Shown here: positions 26,076 through 35,128 of the stretch, one piece after another
Position numbering within the stretch: the stretch's first letter is position 1
How the letters are laid out: every line of letters begins with the position of its first letter
NCBI GenBank assembly: GCA_014879655.1
Contig: JACSRS010000107.1
Coordinates: 1-64,000 of the forward strand
Origin: Burkholderiaceae bacterium
Lineage (GTDB): Bacteria; Pseudomonadota; Gammaproteobacteria; Burkholderiales; Burkholderiaceae_C
Direction of reading: 5' to 3'
DNA: 64,000 nt
Translations under genes and position numbers: made by a program
The notes under the pieces: generated by a model
Databases searched by the model: none
The model's input: the letters and a program-made list of their open reading frames with translations, nothing else
Told to the model about the DNA's origin: nothing

Positions 26076-27104
26076 TCACTCGAAAGCGAAAATTTTCTTC
26101 CAGTCGTTCTTCATGCTGATCAGCGTCCAGCCAGCAGCCTTGTACTGATCCAGCCCCTTGTCCAGCTTGCCGACCGGTGAAGTGCGGTCGTACGCGTACT
26201 CGCGGACGGCGTCGTCGTGATGGACGATCATGCCCAGCCGCATGCCCGGCCCGGTGGTGGCGTATTGCAGCATCGCGAGGTCACCGTCGGAGTTGCCAAA
26301 TGCGGCGATGGGCCGACGCCCGACCAGCACCTCAATCCCCACCGGCTTGCCGGCACCGTCGTTGACGTGCTCGATCTGCGGCTGCATGACGAGCACACCC
26401 CGATTGTCCTTCACTTCATACAACAGCTTTTGCCGCGTGCCGACCACCTGTTCCGGCGGAATGCCGTAGACACGTTCGGTGAAAGGCCGCATGAACTCCA
26501 CCGAACCGCCAGAGGAGATGTAGGTGCGGAACCCATTTCTTCGCAGGTATCGCAGCACCTCCTGCATCGGCTGGTAGGTGAGCTGGTCGAAGGTTCGCTT
26601 GAATCGCGGATCCTGGGCCTTGACCAGCCAGTCGTTGACGACGATCGCGAAGTCCCCGGTTGTGCCCCCTTGCGCCGCGAGCAGCATTTCAACAATCCCC
26701 TTTTCACCCGAGGCCATCACGCCCTTGATGTCACCGGCGATCGCGGACTTGAACGGCTCCTTGTCCTTCCACGCCGGATGCTGTGGGGCGAGCGCCTTGA
26801 TGCGATCGAAGACGAACCTCACCTGGGTATATATCGGGTATTCCAGCCACAGCGTGCCGTCGTTGTCGAAGGTCGCGATGCGGTCGGCCGGCGCCACGTA
26901 ATCCTTGCCGCCGTCCTTGGTCACCGCCTGAACAAAGTCGACGATGCGCTGTTTTGCCGGGCCTGCGGTCCACGACGGCAGCGGATCCGCGCCCGACGGG
27001 GCGCTGCTTTGCATCGGCGCGCAAGCTGACAGCGCGAGTGACACACCGATGGCAGCGAGCCAGCGGCGGCGGGTCCATGCGAATCCGGAGTGTTGGGCAT
27101 TCAC
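26076..27104 (-). CDS. HAD-superfamily phosphatase-like lipoprotein
   Basis: 342 aa from a GTG at 27104 with GGAG upstream; an ATG at 27272 would add 56 poorly supported residues. An Arg-Arg-Arg motif, hydrophobic core and lipobox L-S-A-C suggest export, possibly by Tat, and lipidation. HAD motif I is T-F-D-N-D-G-T-L-W (nucleophile Asp then acid Asp), motif II S-S-G-G-S near residue 205, and motif III/IV in G-N-S-D-G-D-L near 270. The layout resembles SerB-like phosphoserine phosphatases, but the substrate is unknown. It lies downstream of an arylsulfatase on the same strand, so both may process ester-linked groups in the periplasm. Confidence 0.82.
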   Translation of the reverse strand: MNAQHSGFAWTRRRWLAAIGVSLALSACAPMQSSAPSGADPLPSWTAGPAKQRIVDFVQAVTKDGGKDYVAPADRIATFDNDGTLWLEYPIYTQVRFVFDRIKALAPQHPAWKDKEPFKSAIAGDIKGVMASGEKGIVEMLLAAQGGTTGDFAIVVNDWLVKAQDPRFKRTFDQLTYQPMQEVLRYLRRNGFRTYISSGGSVEFMRPFTERVYGIPPEQVVGTRQKLLYEVKDNRGVLVMQPQIEHVNDGAGKPVGIEVLVGRRPIAAFGNSDGDLAMLQYATTGPGMRLGMIVHHDDAVREYAYDRTSPVGKLDKGLDQYKAAGWTLISMKNDWKKIFAFE

Positions 27105-27260
27105 AGGGTATCTCCGATTGAGGGTGAGTTCCGAGACAGGATTGCAGACCCCGACCTGATGCGACGACCCCGACGAGAGGCCCGCAAAGCGTTCAGCCGG
27201 GACACTGCCAACAAAGCAGCCGGCCTGCAAAGCGCAAGACCGGCCGCTATATCTGCAGAA

Positions 27261-27280
27261 GATGCCCGCCATCGGGCATC
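27261..27280 (-). terminator. Hairpin after the second arylsulfatase
   Basis: Perfect 8-bp inverted repeat GATGCCCG / CGGGCATC with a CCAT loop, 14 bases past the arylsulfatase stop. On the minus strand it is followed by TTCTGC, not a clean T run, so termination may be partial and allow read-through into the HAD gene. Confidence 0.55.
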
Positions 27281-27293
27281 CGCTGGGCAGGGA

Positions 27294-28979
27294 TCAGTTA
27301 CCGGTTGGCAACGGGATGTTGATGCCGTCCTTCATGAGCATTTCGCGCACGTACTGGAATTTCTGATACCTGGATATTTCGATCGGCCCGTCGTAACCCA
27401 CGCTCTGCAGCTTGCGCGGCGGGTACTTCACATAGGTCTTCATCAACTCCGTGACCGTCTGCCCGATCGGCACCAAGGTCCAGGTGCGTTCGGTGTAGTT
27501 GTTCATGAATATGTCGTAGCGCTCCTGCGGGTCTTGCCACAGATCGAAGATCTGGGGCACGGTAGCCACGTACTTTTCAGCGCCCTTCCAGCCCAGATTG
27601 GTGTCAACCGCAAGCCCGCCGGTCGCCTGGCCGTCGTCTCCGCGCAGGTTGAACACGGCCTTGAACTTGCCTAAACGAACGGCGCCAGGCGAGAGTTCGT
27701 TTTCAGTAAAGTAGAACCAGGACTTGCGCGGGTTCGGGCCCGTGCCGAACAGCACCGGAGAGATGTCAAAGCTGTCAAAAATGATGGGCTGTCCTTCCCG
27801 ATCCTTCTCGGGCAGCTTCACACCACCGATGGATGCAAAAGTGGCCATCATGTCCAGACCGCCAACGATGTCATGGTTGCGCGTAGCCGGCTTGATCTTG
27901 CCCGGCCAGACCGCAATGGCCGGCACCCGGTTACCGCCCTCACGCACGGTGCCCTTGGTACCGCGGAACGGTGTGTAGCCGGCGTCGGGGTAGACGTCCT
28001 GCCAGGCACCATTGTCCGTCGTGTAGACCACCAGCGTGTTCTTGTCCATGCCCAGTGCGCGCAGCTTGTCCATGATGCGGCCGATGCGCGTGTCAAGTTC
28101 CACCATTGAGTCAGCGTAGTTGGTCTTGGACATTGACTTGAGCTTGAACTCCGGCGCCGGCATATTGGGCTGGTGCACCTTCATGAAGTTCACGTTGATG
28201 TAGAAAGGCTTGGAGGGATCTTTGGCCGCTTTGTCGAGAAACTCGATCGCTGCCTTTTCGACATAGCTGTCAAAGAAGGGAATGCCGACCACGCCGTCGG
28301 GGTAGGTGACGCCGTGCAAGGTGACGGGTTTGCCAGGTTCATTGACATACTGGCCGTTGATCTTGAAGTCTTCAACCGGTTTCTGACCCGCTTTGCCAGA
28401 AAGCGCGCCCTTGGTCACTTTCTGGAACATCTCGCGAAGCTCCGGGTCCATGTCCGGGAACCAGGTCGGGTCGCCATAGGTGTAGGCATTCAGGTGGTAC
28501 AGGCCGACGTATTTCATTTCGTCATAGCCTTGCGCATTGGGCAGCGCATAGTCGGCCTCGCCCAGATGCCACTTGCCAGTGAAGTAGGTCTGGTAGCCCC
28601 CTTGCTTGAGCACCGATGCCAGTGTCCATTCAGCAGCCGGCAGGCCACCGCCTTGGCCCTGGAAAGCCACCGTGGTCATGCCACTGCGGTTGGGTATGCG
28701 GCCTGTCTGCATCGCTGCACGACCGGGCGTGCAGCTCGGTTGTGCATAGAACGAAAAGAAGGTCATGCCTTCGCTGGCCATCTTGTCAATGCTCGGGGTG
28801 GGCATGCCGCGACCTTCGCCGCCACCATACGGACCGAGGTCTCCAAAGCCCGTGTCGTCGGACACGATGAAGAGGATGTTGGGCTTCTTGGCCGGCGCCT
28901 GCGCGAGCGCCGGCGACGCCGCACCGAAGCCGAGGCCTGCCATGGCTGTCAGCAAGACAAACATGCGTTTCAGTTTCAT
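27294..28979 (-). CDS. Arylsulfatase, secreted
   Basis: 561 aa with a signal peptide cut near A-L-A-Q-A. Metal-binding D41-D42 in F-I-V-S-D-D-T-G-F-G-D is followed by the CTPGR signature with Cys 83, the residue converted to formylglycine. T-G-K-W-H-L-G-E near 134 and T-D-N-G-A-W near 325 give further active-site Lys, His, Asp and Asn. It is a different, shorter subtype from the arylsulfatase at 4.6 kb and lacks its C-terminal beta domain. Predicted to hydrolyse sulfate esters in the periplasm. The two-component genes upstream on the same strand are natural candidate regulators. Confidence 0.92.
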   Translation of the reverse strand: MKLKRMFVLLTAMAGLGFGAASPALAQAPAKKPNILFIVSDDTGFGDLGPYGGGEGRGMPTPSIDKMASEGMTFFSFYAQPSCTPGRAAMQTGRIPNRSGMTTVAFQGQGGGLPAAEWTLASVLKQGGYQTYFTGKWHLGEADYALPNAQGYDEMKYVGLYHLNAYTYGDPTWFPDMDPELREMFQKVTKGALSGKAGQKPVEDFKINGQYVNEPGKPVTLHGVTYPDGVVGIPFFDSYVEKAAIEFLDKAAKDPSKPFYINVNFMKVHQPNMPAPEFKLKSMSKTNYADSMVELDTRIGRIMDKLRALGMDKNTLVVYTTDNGAWQDVYPDAGYTPFRGTKGTVREGGNRVPAIAVWPGKIKPATRNHDIVGGLDMMATFASIGGVKLPEKDREGQPIIFDSFDISPVLFGTGPNPRKSWFYFTENELSPGAVRLGKFKAVFNLRGDDGQATGGLAVDTNLGWKGAEKYVATVPQIFDLWQDPQERYDIFMNNYTERTWTLVPIGQTVTELMKTYVKYPPRKLQSVGYDGPIEISRYQKFQYVREMLMKDGINIPLPTGN

Positions 28980-29201
28980 CTCTTTTCTCCTCCAGTAGTA
29001 GTGGCTTGGTTCCTGCCGTCCTGCAAGGACTGGCTGTCCCGCACGGCGGTCTCTTCAAAGGAACCCTTGCCCGCAACGCGGCGAAGGTCAAACCGTTCCG
29101 CGCATCCACGAAAACATCTTACCCTTTTGATCTTCACCCCGAAACGCTGGTAGCACGCCAGGAAAAGGTGCAATCGAGCTTGCCCAAAAGGGCAAGCCCC
29201 G

Positions 29202-29822
29202 CTACCTTTCGCGCAGGTGGCGCAGCCGTTCGGCCAGCACACCGAGCTCCGCCGGCGAACTCGCGCCCAGCTTCTCCATGACTCGCGCACGCAATCCCTT
29301 GACGGTCCGCTCCGACACATCCAGCGCGTCGGCGATCTGCTTGTTGAGTTGACCAGCGACAACGTGTTCGAAAACCGCCTTCTCCCGCTCCGTCAAAAGG
29401 GCATAGCCCGCACGTATTCGGTCTTCTTCATCGCGCGCGGCACGTTGTCGTTCGTTCAGCGCAAGCGCGCGTCCGATGGCTTCCAGCAGGCTCTGGCGCT
29501 GGACCGGTTTTTCCAGAAAGTCGACGGCGCCGGCCTTCATGGCCCGCACGCTGGAGGGCACATCGGCATGGCCCGTCATGAAGATCACCGGCAGATTCAC
29601 GCCATGGTTCGGCAATGCTGCCTGCAAATCGAGTCCTGACGGGCCGGGCATGCGCACGTCAAGCAGCAGGCAACCGGGACGATCCGGCGCCGGGTGCAAG
29701 AGGAACTCGCCCGCCGAGGCGTAGCCGCGCGCCTCAAAACCGGCCGCGTTCAGCAGGCGAAGCAAGGCGCTGCGCAGTGAATCGTCGTCATCGACGATGT
29801 GGATCAGAGGGATGTCGCTCAT
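29202..29822 (-). CDS. FixJ/NarL-type response regulator
   Basis: 206 aa. The receiver has an acidic cluster D11-D14, phosphoacceptor Asp 55 (L-L-L-D-V-R-M-P-G), a T-G-H switch and Lys in L-E-K-P-V-Q. The C-terminal LuxR-type HTH (about 140-200) reads L-T-E-R-E-K-A-V-F...N-K-Q-I-A-D-A-L-D-V-S-E-R-T-V-K. The start overlaps the kinase stop by four bases (ATGA), so the pair is coupled. Being immediately upstream of the arylsulfatase, it is a good candidate activator of that gene. Confidence 0.9.
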   Translation of the reverse strand: MSDIPLIHIVDDDDSLRSALLRLLNAAGFEARGYASAGEFLLHPAPDRPGCLLLDVRMPGPSGLDLQAALPNHGVNLPVIFMTGHADVPSSVRAMKAGAVDFLEKPVQRQSLLEAIGRALALNERQRAARDEEDRIRAGYALLTEREKAVFEHVVAGQLNKQIADALDVSERTVKGLRARVMEKLGASSPAELGVLAERLRHLRER

Positions 29823-31738
29823 GTCTGACTCTTCAAGCCTTTGTCGATAGCGTCGGCGGCGGGAAATTCCACACGAAACACCGCGCCCTCTGCGACGTCA
29901 CGATCCGCCGTGACGCTGCCGCCGTGCGCATCGACCAGGGTGCGCACGATCGGCAAGCCGAGTCCCATTCCGCTCGATTTGGTCGTGAAGAAAGATTCGA
30001 AGAGGCGCGGAAGATGCTCCGACCCGACCCCAGCGCCCCGATCCTGCACCGCCAGGCGGACGCGGCCCTCTGCATTTTCGACGCTGACCGTCACGGTGCG
30101 CCGGGACTCGGGCAGGCCTTCGATTGCGTCCAACGCGTTCAGCACCAAATTGATCAGGATCTGCTGGATCTGGATCCGGTCACCCACCATCATCGCTGGC
30201 GTCGCCGGGAGACGGATGTCCAGGTTCGCATTGCGCCTTCGCGCTTCGGCGCGCAGGATCCGCTCCACATCGGACACCACTTCGTTCAGGTCCAGGCGCT
30301 GGTGCACCATTTGATGCTTGGACAGCAAGGCGCGCACCCGAAGAATGACTTCGCTGGCGCGCAGGTCATCGAGGCGGATGTCCGCCAGTATCTGGCGAAT
30401 CTCGTCGGTTCGGTGCATGCCCGACTCCAGCATCAGTTCGGCAGCTTCGGCATTGCTGAGGATTGCACCCAACGGTTGGTTGATCTCATGTGCAATCGCG
30501 CCAGCCAGTTCGCCCACCACGGCTAAACGTGACGCGCGCACGAGCTCGAAACGCTGCTTGTGTTCGGCGCGGACCGCTGCCAAACGGCGGCGGCGTTCAA
30601 CGAAAAGTCCGACGATCAGTGCACCTTGGACCAAAAATACTGCAACCGCGATCAGAATTTCACGGGCGTAGGCCTCCCAGAGCGTCGGCTCCCTGAAATG
30701 GACAACCACATCCCCGGGAATGGATGCCCGGTCGATGCCCCAGCGCTGGATCTGGCGCCAGTCAACGTTCAGCGAGTTGGGCACGATCTCGCTCGGGTCC
30801 GTCGCGACCGGCAAATGACCGGCCAACACGGCATTGACTTGCTGACCGGCCCGACGCCCCATGGCGTAGAAGTCCACCATGACGCCGCCAACCGCGCCAG
30901 TGCCGATGAAGGTGTTGAACGGCCCGTATACCGGCGCGCCCGACGCCTGCGCCATCGCCTTGACAGACTCCTGCGGCGTCTGGTGATGGCCGTCGCCGTC
31001 AACATAGTAGCCAGGGCTGAACACGACGGTATCGGGCCGCAAGGCGCCCAGGCGTCTCAGGACTTCGGCAGTCGACAGACCGGCCAGGAACTCGATGGCA
31101 ACGCGCCCGCTGAAACGCCGCACTTCTTTGCGCAGACGGCTTTCCCATTGGCGATCCAGCGGGCTGGTACCCGTGACCAGCAGCAAGTGCCGGGCTTGCG
31201 GATGCCAGCGAAGTGCCCATTCGATGGTGCCAGCGAAGTCATAGTCAATCGGCGTGCCAAGCACGTCGGACTTCGGCAACCCCAGCTCTTCCATGATAGA
31301 GCGGGAAGCACCGATGTGAACGATGCGGACGCCCGGAAACAACGTCGGGCATTGCTGCAGGCAGAAAGTCAGCGCCTCGCGCCCGCCCGCCACAACCACA
31401 TCCGGCCGGTGTTCCGCGTATTTGCCCCGCAAATAGGTGCCCAGCAGCTCGACATAGGCGGGCCCCTCAAATTGGGGGGTGTCGAGAAATTCGTCGAAAA
31501 GCAGGACCGGCCGTTCGCCCTGGCTTGTCACGACATCTCGCAGACCCCGATCCACTTCGATATTCGCCGGCAACAGGCGCCCGTTGGAGTACAACACCAG
31601 GACGTTGACGGGTTTCTGAACCGCCCATGCTGGCACCGCCGCAGAAAGCAGGCCCATGAAGAGCCTCAGGGTCGCGACGCGCACCGTGAGCGCCCTCAGC
31701 GCCTGCCACGGCGATATCGAAAAGGCGCACTGGTTCAT
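29819..31738 (-). CDS. Sensor histidine kinase with ABC-type substrate-binding sensor domain
   Basis: About 639 aa from ATG at 31738 (GTG at 31759 is an alternative). A signal/anchor helix (about 14-40) precedes a periplasmic ABC_sub_bind-like domain (about 42-330) with N-V-L-V-L-Y-S-N-G-R at its start and the late G-V-M-V-D-F-Y-A-M-G-R-R-A-G motif. A helix near 361-382 crosses the membrane. HisKA holds phospho-His about 417 in A-G-A-I-A-H-E-I-N-Q-P-L, and HATPase has G-M-G-L-G-L-P-I-V-R. Kinases of this plan sense small ligands directly. With its FixJ-type partner it likely controls the sulfatase and HAD genes downstream. Confidence 0.88.
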   Translation of the reverse strand: MNQCAFSISPWQALRALTVRVATLRLFMGLLSAAVPAWAVQKPVNVLVLYSNGRLLPANIEVDRGLRDVVTSQGERPVLLFDEFLDTPQFEGPAYVELLGTYLRGKYAEHRPDVVVAGGREALTFCLQQCPTLFPGVRIVHIGASRSIMEELGLPKSDVLGTPIDYDFAGTIEWALRWHPQARHLLLVTGTSPLDRQWESRLRKEVRRFSGRVAIEFLAGLSTAEVLRRLGALRPDTVVFSPGYYVDGDGHHQTPQESVKAMAQASGAPVYGPFNTFIGTGAVGGVMVDFYAMGRRAGQQVNAVLAGHLPVATDPSEIVPNSLNVDWRQIQRWGIDRASIPGDVVVHFREPTLWEAYAREILIAVAVFLVQGALIVGLFVERRRRLAAVRAEHKQRFELVRASRLAVVGELAGAIAHEINQPLGAILSNAEAAELMLESGMHRTDEIRQILADIRLDDLRASEVILRVRALLSKHQMVHQRLDLNEVVSDVERILRAEARRRNANLDIRLPATPAMMVGDRIQIQQILINLVLNALDAIEGLPESRRTVTVSVENAEGRVRLAVQDRGAGVGSEHLPRLFESFFTTKSSGMGLGLPIVRTLVDAHGGSVTADRDVAEGAVFRVEFPAADAIDKGLKSQT

Positions 31739-32136
31739 GGAGCGAATCCAGCTTTCCACGAATGGGAACGGGGAAAAATTCTCCGAGGCTCAATGAAAAA
31801 GTGCATCGGTCGCCAGTTTACGGGCTCGCTGCGCCAGCCCGCAAAGCGCTCGGCAAATGGTTCGGCAAGGTTTGAGCGTACTGCGTCCTCGTCCGAGAAC
31901 TGCCGCGACCCATAACCGACCAACCGGGCACATCACGGATGCCTGCCGTTGCGGGCTCATGCCAACGGCTGGCACTTGGGGTAGACGCTGCCATTCCACT
32001 CTATCGGATAATGACGACCTGTGCCGGCAGGCAATCGCCGGCAACCCTAATAGGCCCCCAAACGTTGAGCAAATCCAGAAAAAGCGCGAAAGCAGCCAAA
32101 GCCGCATCGGCAGTCCCGGCGCCGGTCGAGCGCCCC

Positions 32137-34521
32137 ATGACGGATAGCGCTGGGGCATCTGAAAAACCCGCTTCGGTGGGGCGCCAACGGTTCATCGGGA
32201 TGGTGTTGGCCGCCATTGCTGTGCTGGCTGCTCTGGCGTGGTGGCTGATGCGTGGCACCGAGGCACCGCCACCTGCAGCGACCGCCACCGGCCCGGCGCC
32301 ATCGGTTCTGCAACGCGATGCCAGCTATGTCGGCTCCGCGACCTGCAGCACCTGTCACACGGACGAGTTCAAGGCGTGGAAAGGCTCGCACCACGACCTG
32401 GCGATGCAGGAAGCCACCGACGCCACGGTGCTGGGCGACTTCAACGACACGAAATTTCGGCATTTCGGCGTCGAGACCACCTTCTTCAGGCGCGACGGCA
32501 AGTTCATGGTCCGCACCGACGGGCCTGACGGCAAGCTGGCCGATTTTGAAATCAGCCGCACCTTCGGTGTCTGGCCACTGCAGCAGTACATGGTGGCCTT
32601 TCCCGGCGGGCGCTACCAGATGTTGCCGGTGGCATGGGACACGCGAAGCAAGGAGCAAGGCGGCCAGCGCTGGTTTCACGTGCTGCCGCAGGAAAAGCTG
32701 GATTACCAGAACGCGCTGCACTGGACAGGCCGCTACCAGAACTGGAACCTGCAATGCGCGGCCTGCCATTCCACCAACCTGCGCAAGGGCTACGATGCCG
32801 GCACCGACAGTTACAAGACCACCTTCAGCGAGATCAACGTGGCCTGCGAGAGCTGCCACGGCCCTGGCTCGAAGCACGTGGAATGGGCGGCCAAGGCCAA
32901 AGGCGCAGCTGCGCCCGGCACCGACAAGGGCCTGACACCACTCAGGTCCGACTGGCAGGAAGCCTGGATATTCCCGCCGGGCGACGCCACCTATGCGCAG
33001 CGCGCCAAACCTGCCGACCCGGCCGCGATGAACACCTGTGCCGCCTGCCACGCCCGTCGCTCGACGCTGGCTGAACACGGCCCGGTGGGCGCGCCACTGC
33101 AGGAAACCCATCGTCTGGCGATGCTGACCGCACCCAACTACCACGCCGACGGCCAGCAGCGTGAAGAGGTGTTCGTCTGGGGCTCATACCTGCAGAGCAA
33201 GATGAGCCAGCGCGGCGTGACCTGCATGGACTGCCACGACGCGCACAGCCTGAAACTGCGCGCCGAGGGCAACAACTTGTGTGCACGCTGCCACAACGCC
33301 GCGAAGTTCGATACCGAGAAGCACAGCGGCCACAAACCCGGCAGCAAGGGCGCCGAATGCGTGGCCTGCCACATGCCCGAGCAGAACTACATGGTGGTCG
33401 ACGCACGGCGCGACCACGCCATCCGCGTGCCACGCCCCGACCTGTCGGACAAACTGGGCAGCCCGAACGCCTGCACCCAGTGCCACACCGACAAGAAGCC
33501 GCAATGGGCGGCTGCGGCGATGGACCAGTGGTACGGCCCGGCCTGGCGCAGCCGGGCGCAGACCGGCACCACGCTGCACGCCGGCGCCACGCTGGGCGCG
33601 GCGGCGCTGCCGTCTGTGCTGGCGCTGGCCGACAACCCGGCGCAGCCGGCCGTGATAAGGGCCACTGCGCTGACGCTGGCGCAGCCGCATCTGCAGCCCG
33701 ATTCTTTCCCGGTGATCCAGAAGCTGCTGCAAAACGTGGACCCCGCGCTGCGCGTGGCCGCGCTCGAATCGATGGACCCGTTCGACCCCGCCGCTCGGGT
33801 GCAGGCGGCCGCACCGCTGCTGACCGACCCGGTGCTCGGCGTGCGCATCGAAGCCGCCCGGCTGTTGGCGGACGTGCCCGAGGCGCAGTTGCCGGTGCCT
33901 GCCCGCGAAGCACGCACGCGGGCGCTGAAGGAATACGTGGACAGCCTGCTGATCGACGCCGACTGGCCCTCGTCCAATGTGACGCTGGGCAATCTGTACA
34001 TGCGCCAGGGTCGTGCCGACGATGCGGTCAGGTCCTACCAGCGGGCGATCAGCATGGACCCCGGACTGGTCGGCGCCTGGCTCAACCTCGCTGACGCCTA
34101 TCGGCAGAGCGGCCGCGACGCCGAGGGTGGAAACGTGTTGCGAGAGGGCTTGAAGAAGCTGCCCAAGTCCGCCGAACTGCATTATGCGTTGGGGCTTTTG
34201 CTGGTTCGCGAGGGTCAATCACCCGCAGCCCTGGCCGAGCTGCGCCTGGCCGCGCAGCTGGCGCCGGACAACGCGCGATACGCCTACGTGCATGCCATTG
34301 CGCTGAATTCCTCGGGTCAGCGCGCGCTGGCGCTGACCGAGCTGAAGAAAGCGCTGGAACGCCACCCCGGTGACCGGGATATCCTGAGCGCGTTGATCTC
34401 GATCAACCGCGAGTCCGGCGACAACGCCGCCGCGCTGGTCTACGCCCGCAAGGCGGCACTGGTTTTCCCCGATGACCGCTCGATCCGGCAACTGATTGCC
34501 CAGCTTGAAGGGGCACGTTGA
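32137..34521 (+). CDS. Eight-heme cytochrome c fused to HEAT-like and TPR repeats
   Basis: 794 aa from ATG at 32137; in-frame ATG at 32011 and TTG at 32065 are alternatives that add a Lys/Ala-rich lead. One N-terminal helix (about 20-37) anchors it, then eight C-x-x-C-H heme sites occur: CSTCH, CAACH, CESCH, CAACH, CMDCH, CARCH, CVACH, CTQCH, all before about residue 460. The arrangement resembles the cytochrome c554 / multiheme nitrite reductase-like fold. A HEAT-like alpha region (about 480-590) and four to five TPRs (about 620-790) follow. Periplasmic electron transfer plus a protein-docking platform is inferred; the redox partner is unknown. Confidence 0.85.
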   Translation: MTDSAGASEKPASVGRQRFIGMVLAAIAVLAALAWWLMRGTEAPPPAATATGPAPSVLQRDASYVGSATCSTCHTDEFKAWKGSHHDLAMQEATDATVLGDFNDTKFRHFGVETTFFRRDGKFMVRTDGPDGKLADFEISRTFGVWPLQQYMVAFPGGRYQMLPVAWDTRSKEQGGQRWFHVLPQEKLDYQNALHWTGRYQNWNLQCAACHSTNLRKGYDAGTDSYKTTFSEINVACESCHGPGSKHVEWAAKAKGAAAPGTDKGLTPLRSDWQEAWIFPPGDATYAQRAKPADPAAMNTCAACHARRSTLAEHGPVGAPLQETHRLAMLTAPNYHADGQQREEVFVWGSYLQSKMSQRGVTCMDCHDAHSLKLRAEGNNLCARCHNAAKFDTEKHSGHKPGSKGAECVACHMPEQNYMVVDARRDHAIRVPRPDLSDKLGSPNACTQCHTDKKPQWAAAAMDQWYGPAWRSRAQTGTTLHAGATLGAAALPSVLALADNPAQPAVIRATALTLAQPHLQPDSFPVIQKLLQNVDPALRVAALESMDPFDPAARVQAAAPLLTDPVLGVRIEAARLLADVPEAQLPVPAREARTRALKEYVDSLLIDADWPSSNVTLGNLYMRQGRADDAVRSYQRAISMDPGLVGAWLNLADAYRQSGRDAEGGNVLREGLKKLPKSAELHYALGLLLVREGQSPAALAELRLAAQLAPDNARYAYVHAIALNSSGQRALALTELKKALERHPGDRDILSALISINRESGDNAAALVYARKAALVFPDDRSIRQLIAQLEGAR

Positions 34522-34613
34522 CAGGCTTCCCGGACCGGTGCCGAGCTCCGATGCAAAATCGACCTGACTTTTCAGTTTCAAGGGATCGCGTCAAACGGGA
34601 TCCCCGCCATCCG

Positions 34614-34627
34614 CTCTCTCTCTCTCT
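34614..34627 (+). repeat. Short (CT)7 tract upstream of the glycine-zipper lipoprotein
   Basis: Seven perfect CT dinucleotides end 25 bases before the next start, just before a TCTAAT that could act as a -10 element. Such tracts can change length. Confidence 0.7.
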
Positions 34628-34652
34628 AATTGCAACCACTAAGGAGTCACCC

Positions 34653-35096
34653 ATGTTGAAAACCATCCACACCCGCCTCGTCGCTGCCGCCACACTGGTG
34701 CTGCTGCTGACCGCCTGCGCCACGCCTATGCCACCGCCGCCGGTGGAGGTGCGCCGCGGCGTGATCGAGCAGATCACGCCGACCCAGATCGCCACCAACC
34801 AGCACGCGGGCGTCGGTGCCATCCTGGGTGGCCTGGCGGGTGTCGGCATCGGCAGCCTGATCGGCGGCGGAACCGGCCGCGACGTGGCCATGGTGGCAGG
34901 CGCCATTGGTGGCGCGGTGGTCGGCAACGAGGTGCAAAAGCGCAATGACCAGCCGATTCCTGCCCAGCAGATCATGGTGCGCACCAGCTCCGGTGTGCTG
35001 GTGGCCATCACGCAGCCGACCAACCCCGCTCTGCGCGTGGGCCAGCGCGTCTACATCCAGGGCAACGGCGAGAGCGCCGTCGTCACGCCGCAATAA
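34653..35096 (+). CDS. Glycine-zipper outer-membrane lipoprotein (SlyB/PcpY-like)
   Basis: 147 aa with AAGGAG 6-7 bases before the ATG. Signal peptide and lipobox L-L-T-A-C at residue 20, then a short stretch V-E-V-R-R-G-V-I-E-Q-I, then the 2TM glycine zipper (about 51-90) with G-V-G-A-I-L-G-G-L-A-G-V-G-I-G-S and A-G-A-I-G-G-A-V-V-G-N-E-V. The C-terminal 50 residues form a small beta domain. Family members stabilise or sense the outer membrane, but this one has no proven role. A CT dinucleotide tract precedes it. Confidence 0.87.
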   Translation: MLKTIHTRLVAAATLVLLLTACATPMPPPPVEVRRGVIEQITPTQIATNQHAGVGAILGGLAGVGIGSLIGGGTGRDVAMVAGAIGGAVVGNEVQKRNDQPIPAQQIMVRTSSGVLVAITQPTNPALRVGQRVYIQGNGESAVVTPQ

Positions 35097-35128
35097 CCGC
35101 CCGCTCACCCCGAACCCGCAAGATCACC

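Noticed and set aside
33667-33675. Further matches to the TGACGCTGG core inside coding sequence (also near 19855 and 39970)
   Set aside because: These lack TAGC at 13 bases upstream and the flanking arms; they are ordinary codons (Leu-Thr-Leu or similar).
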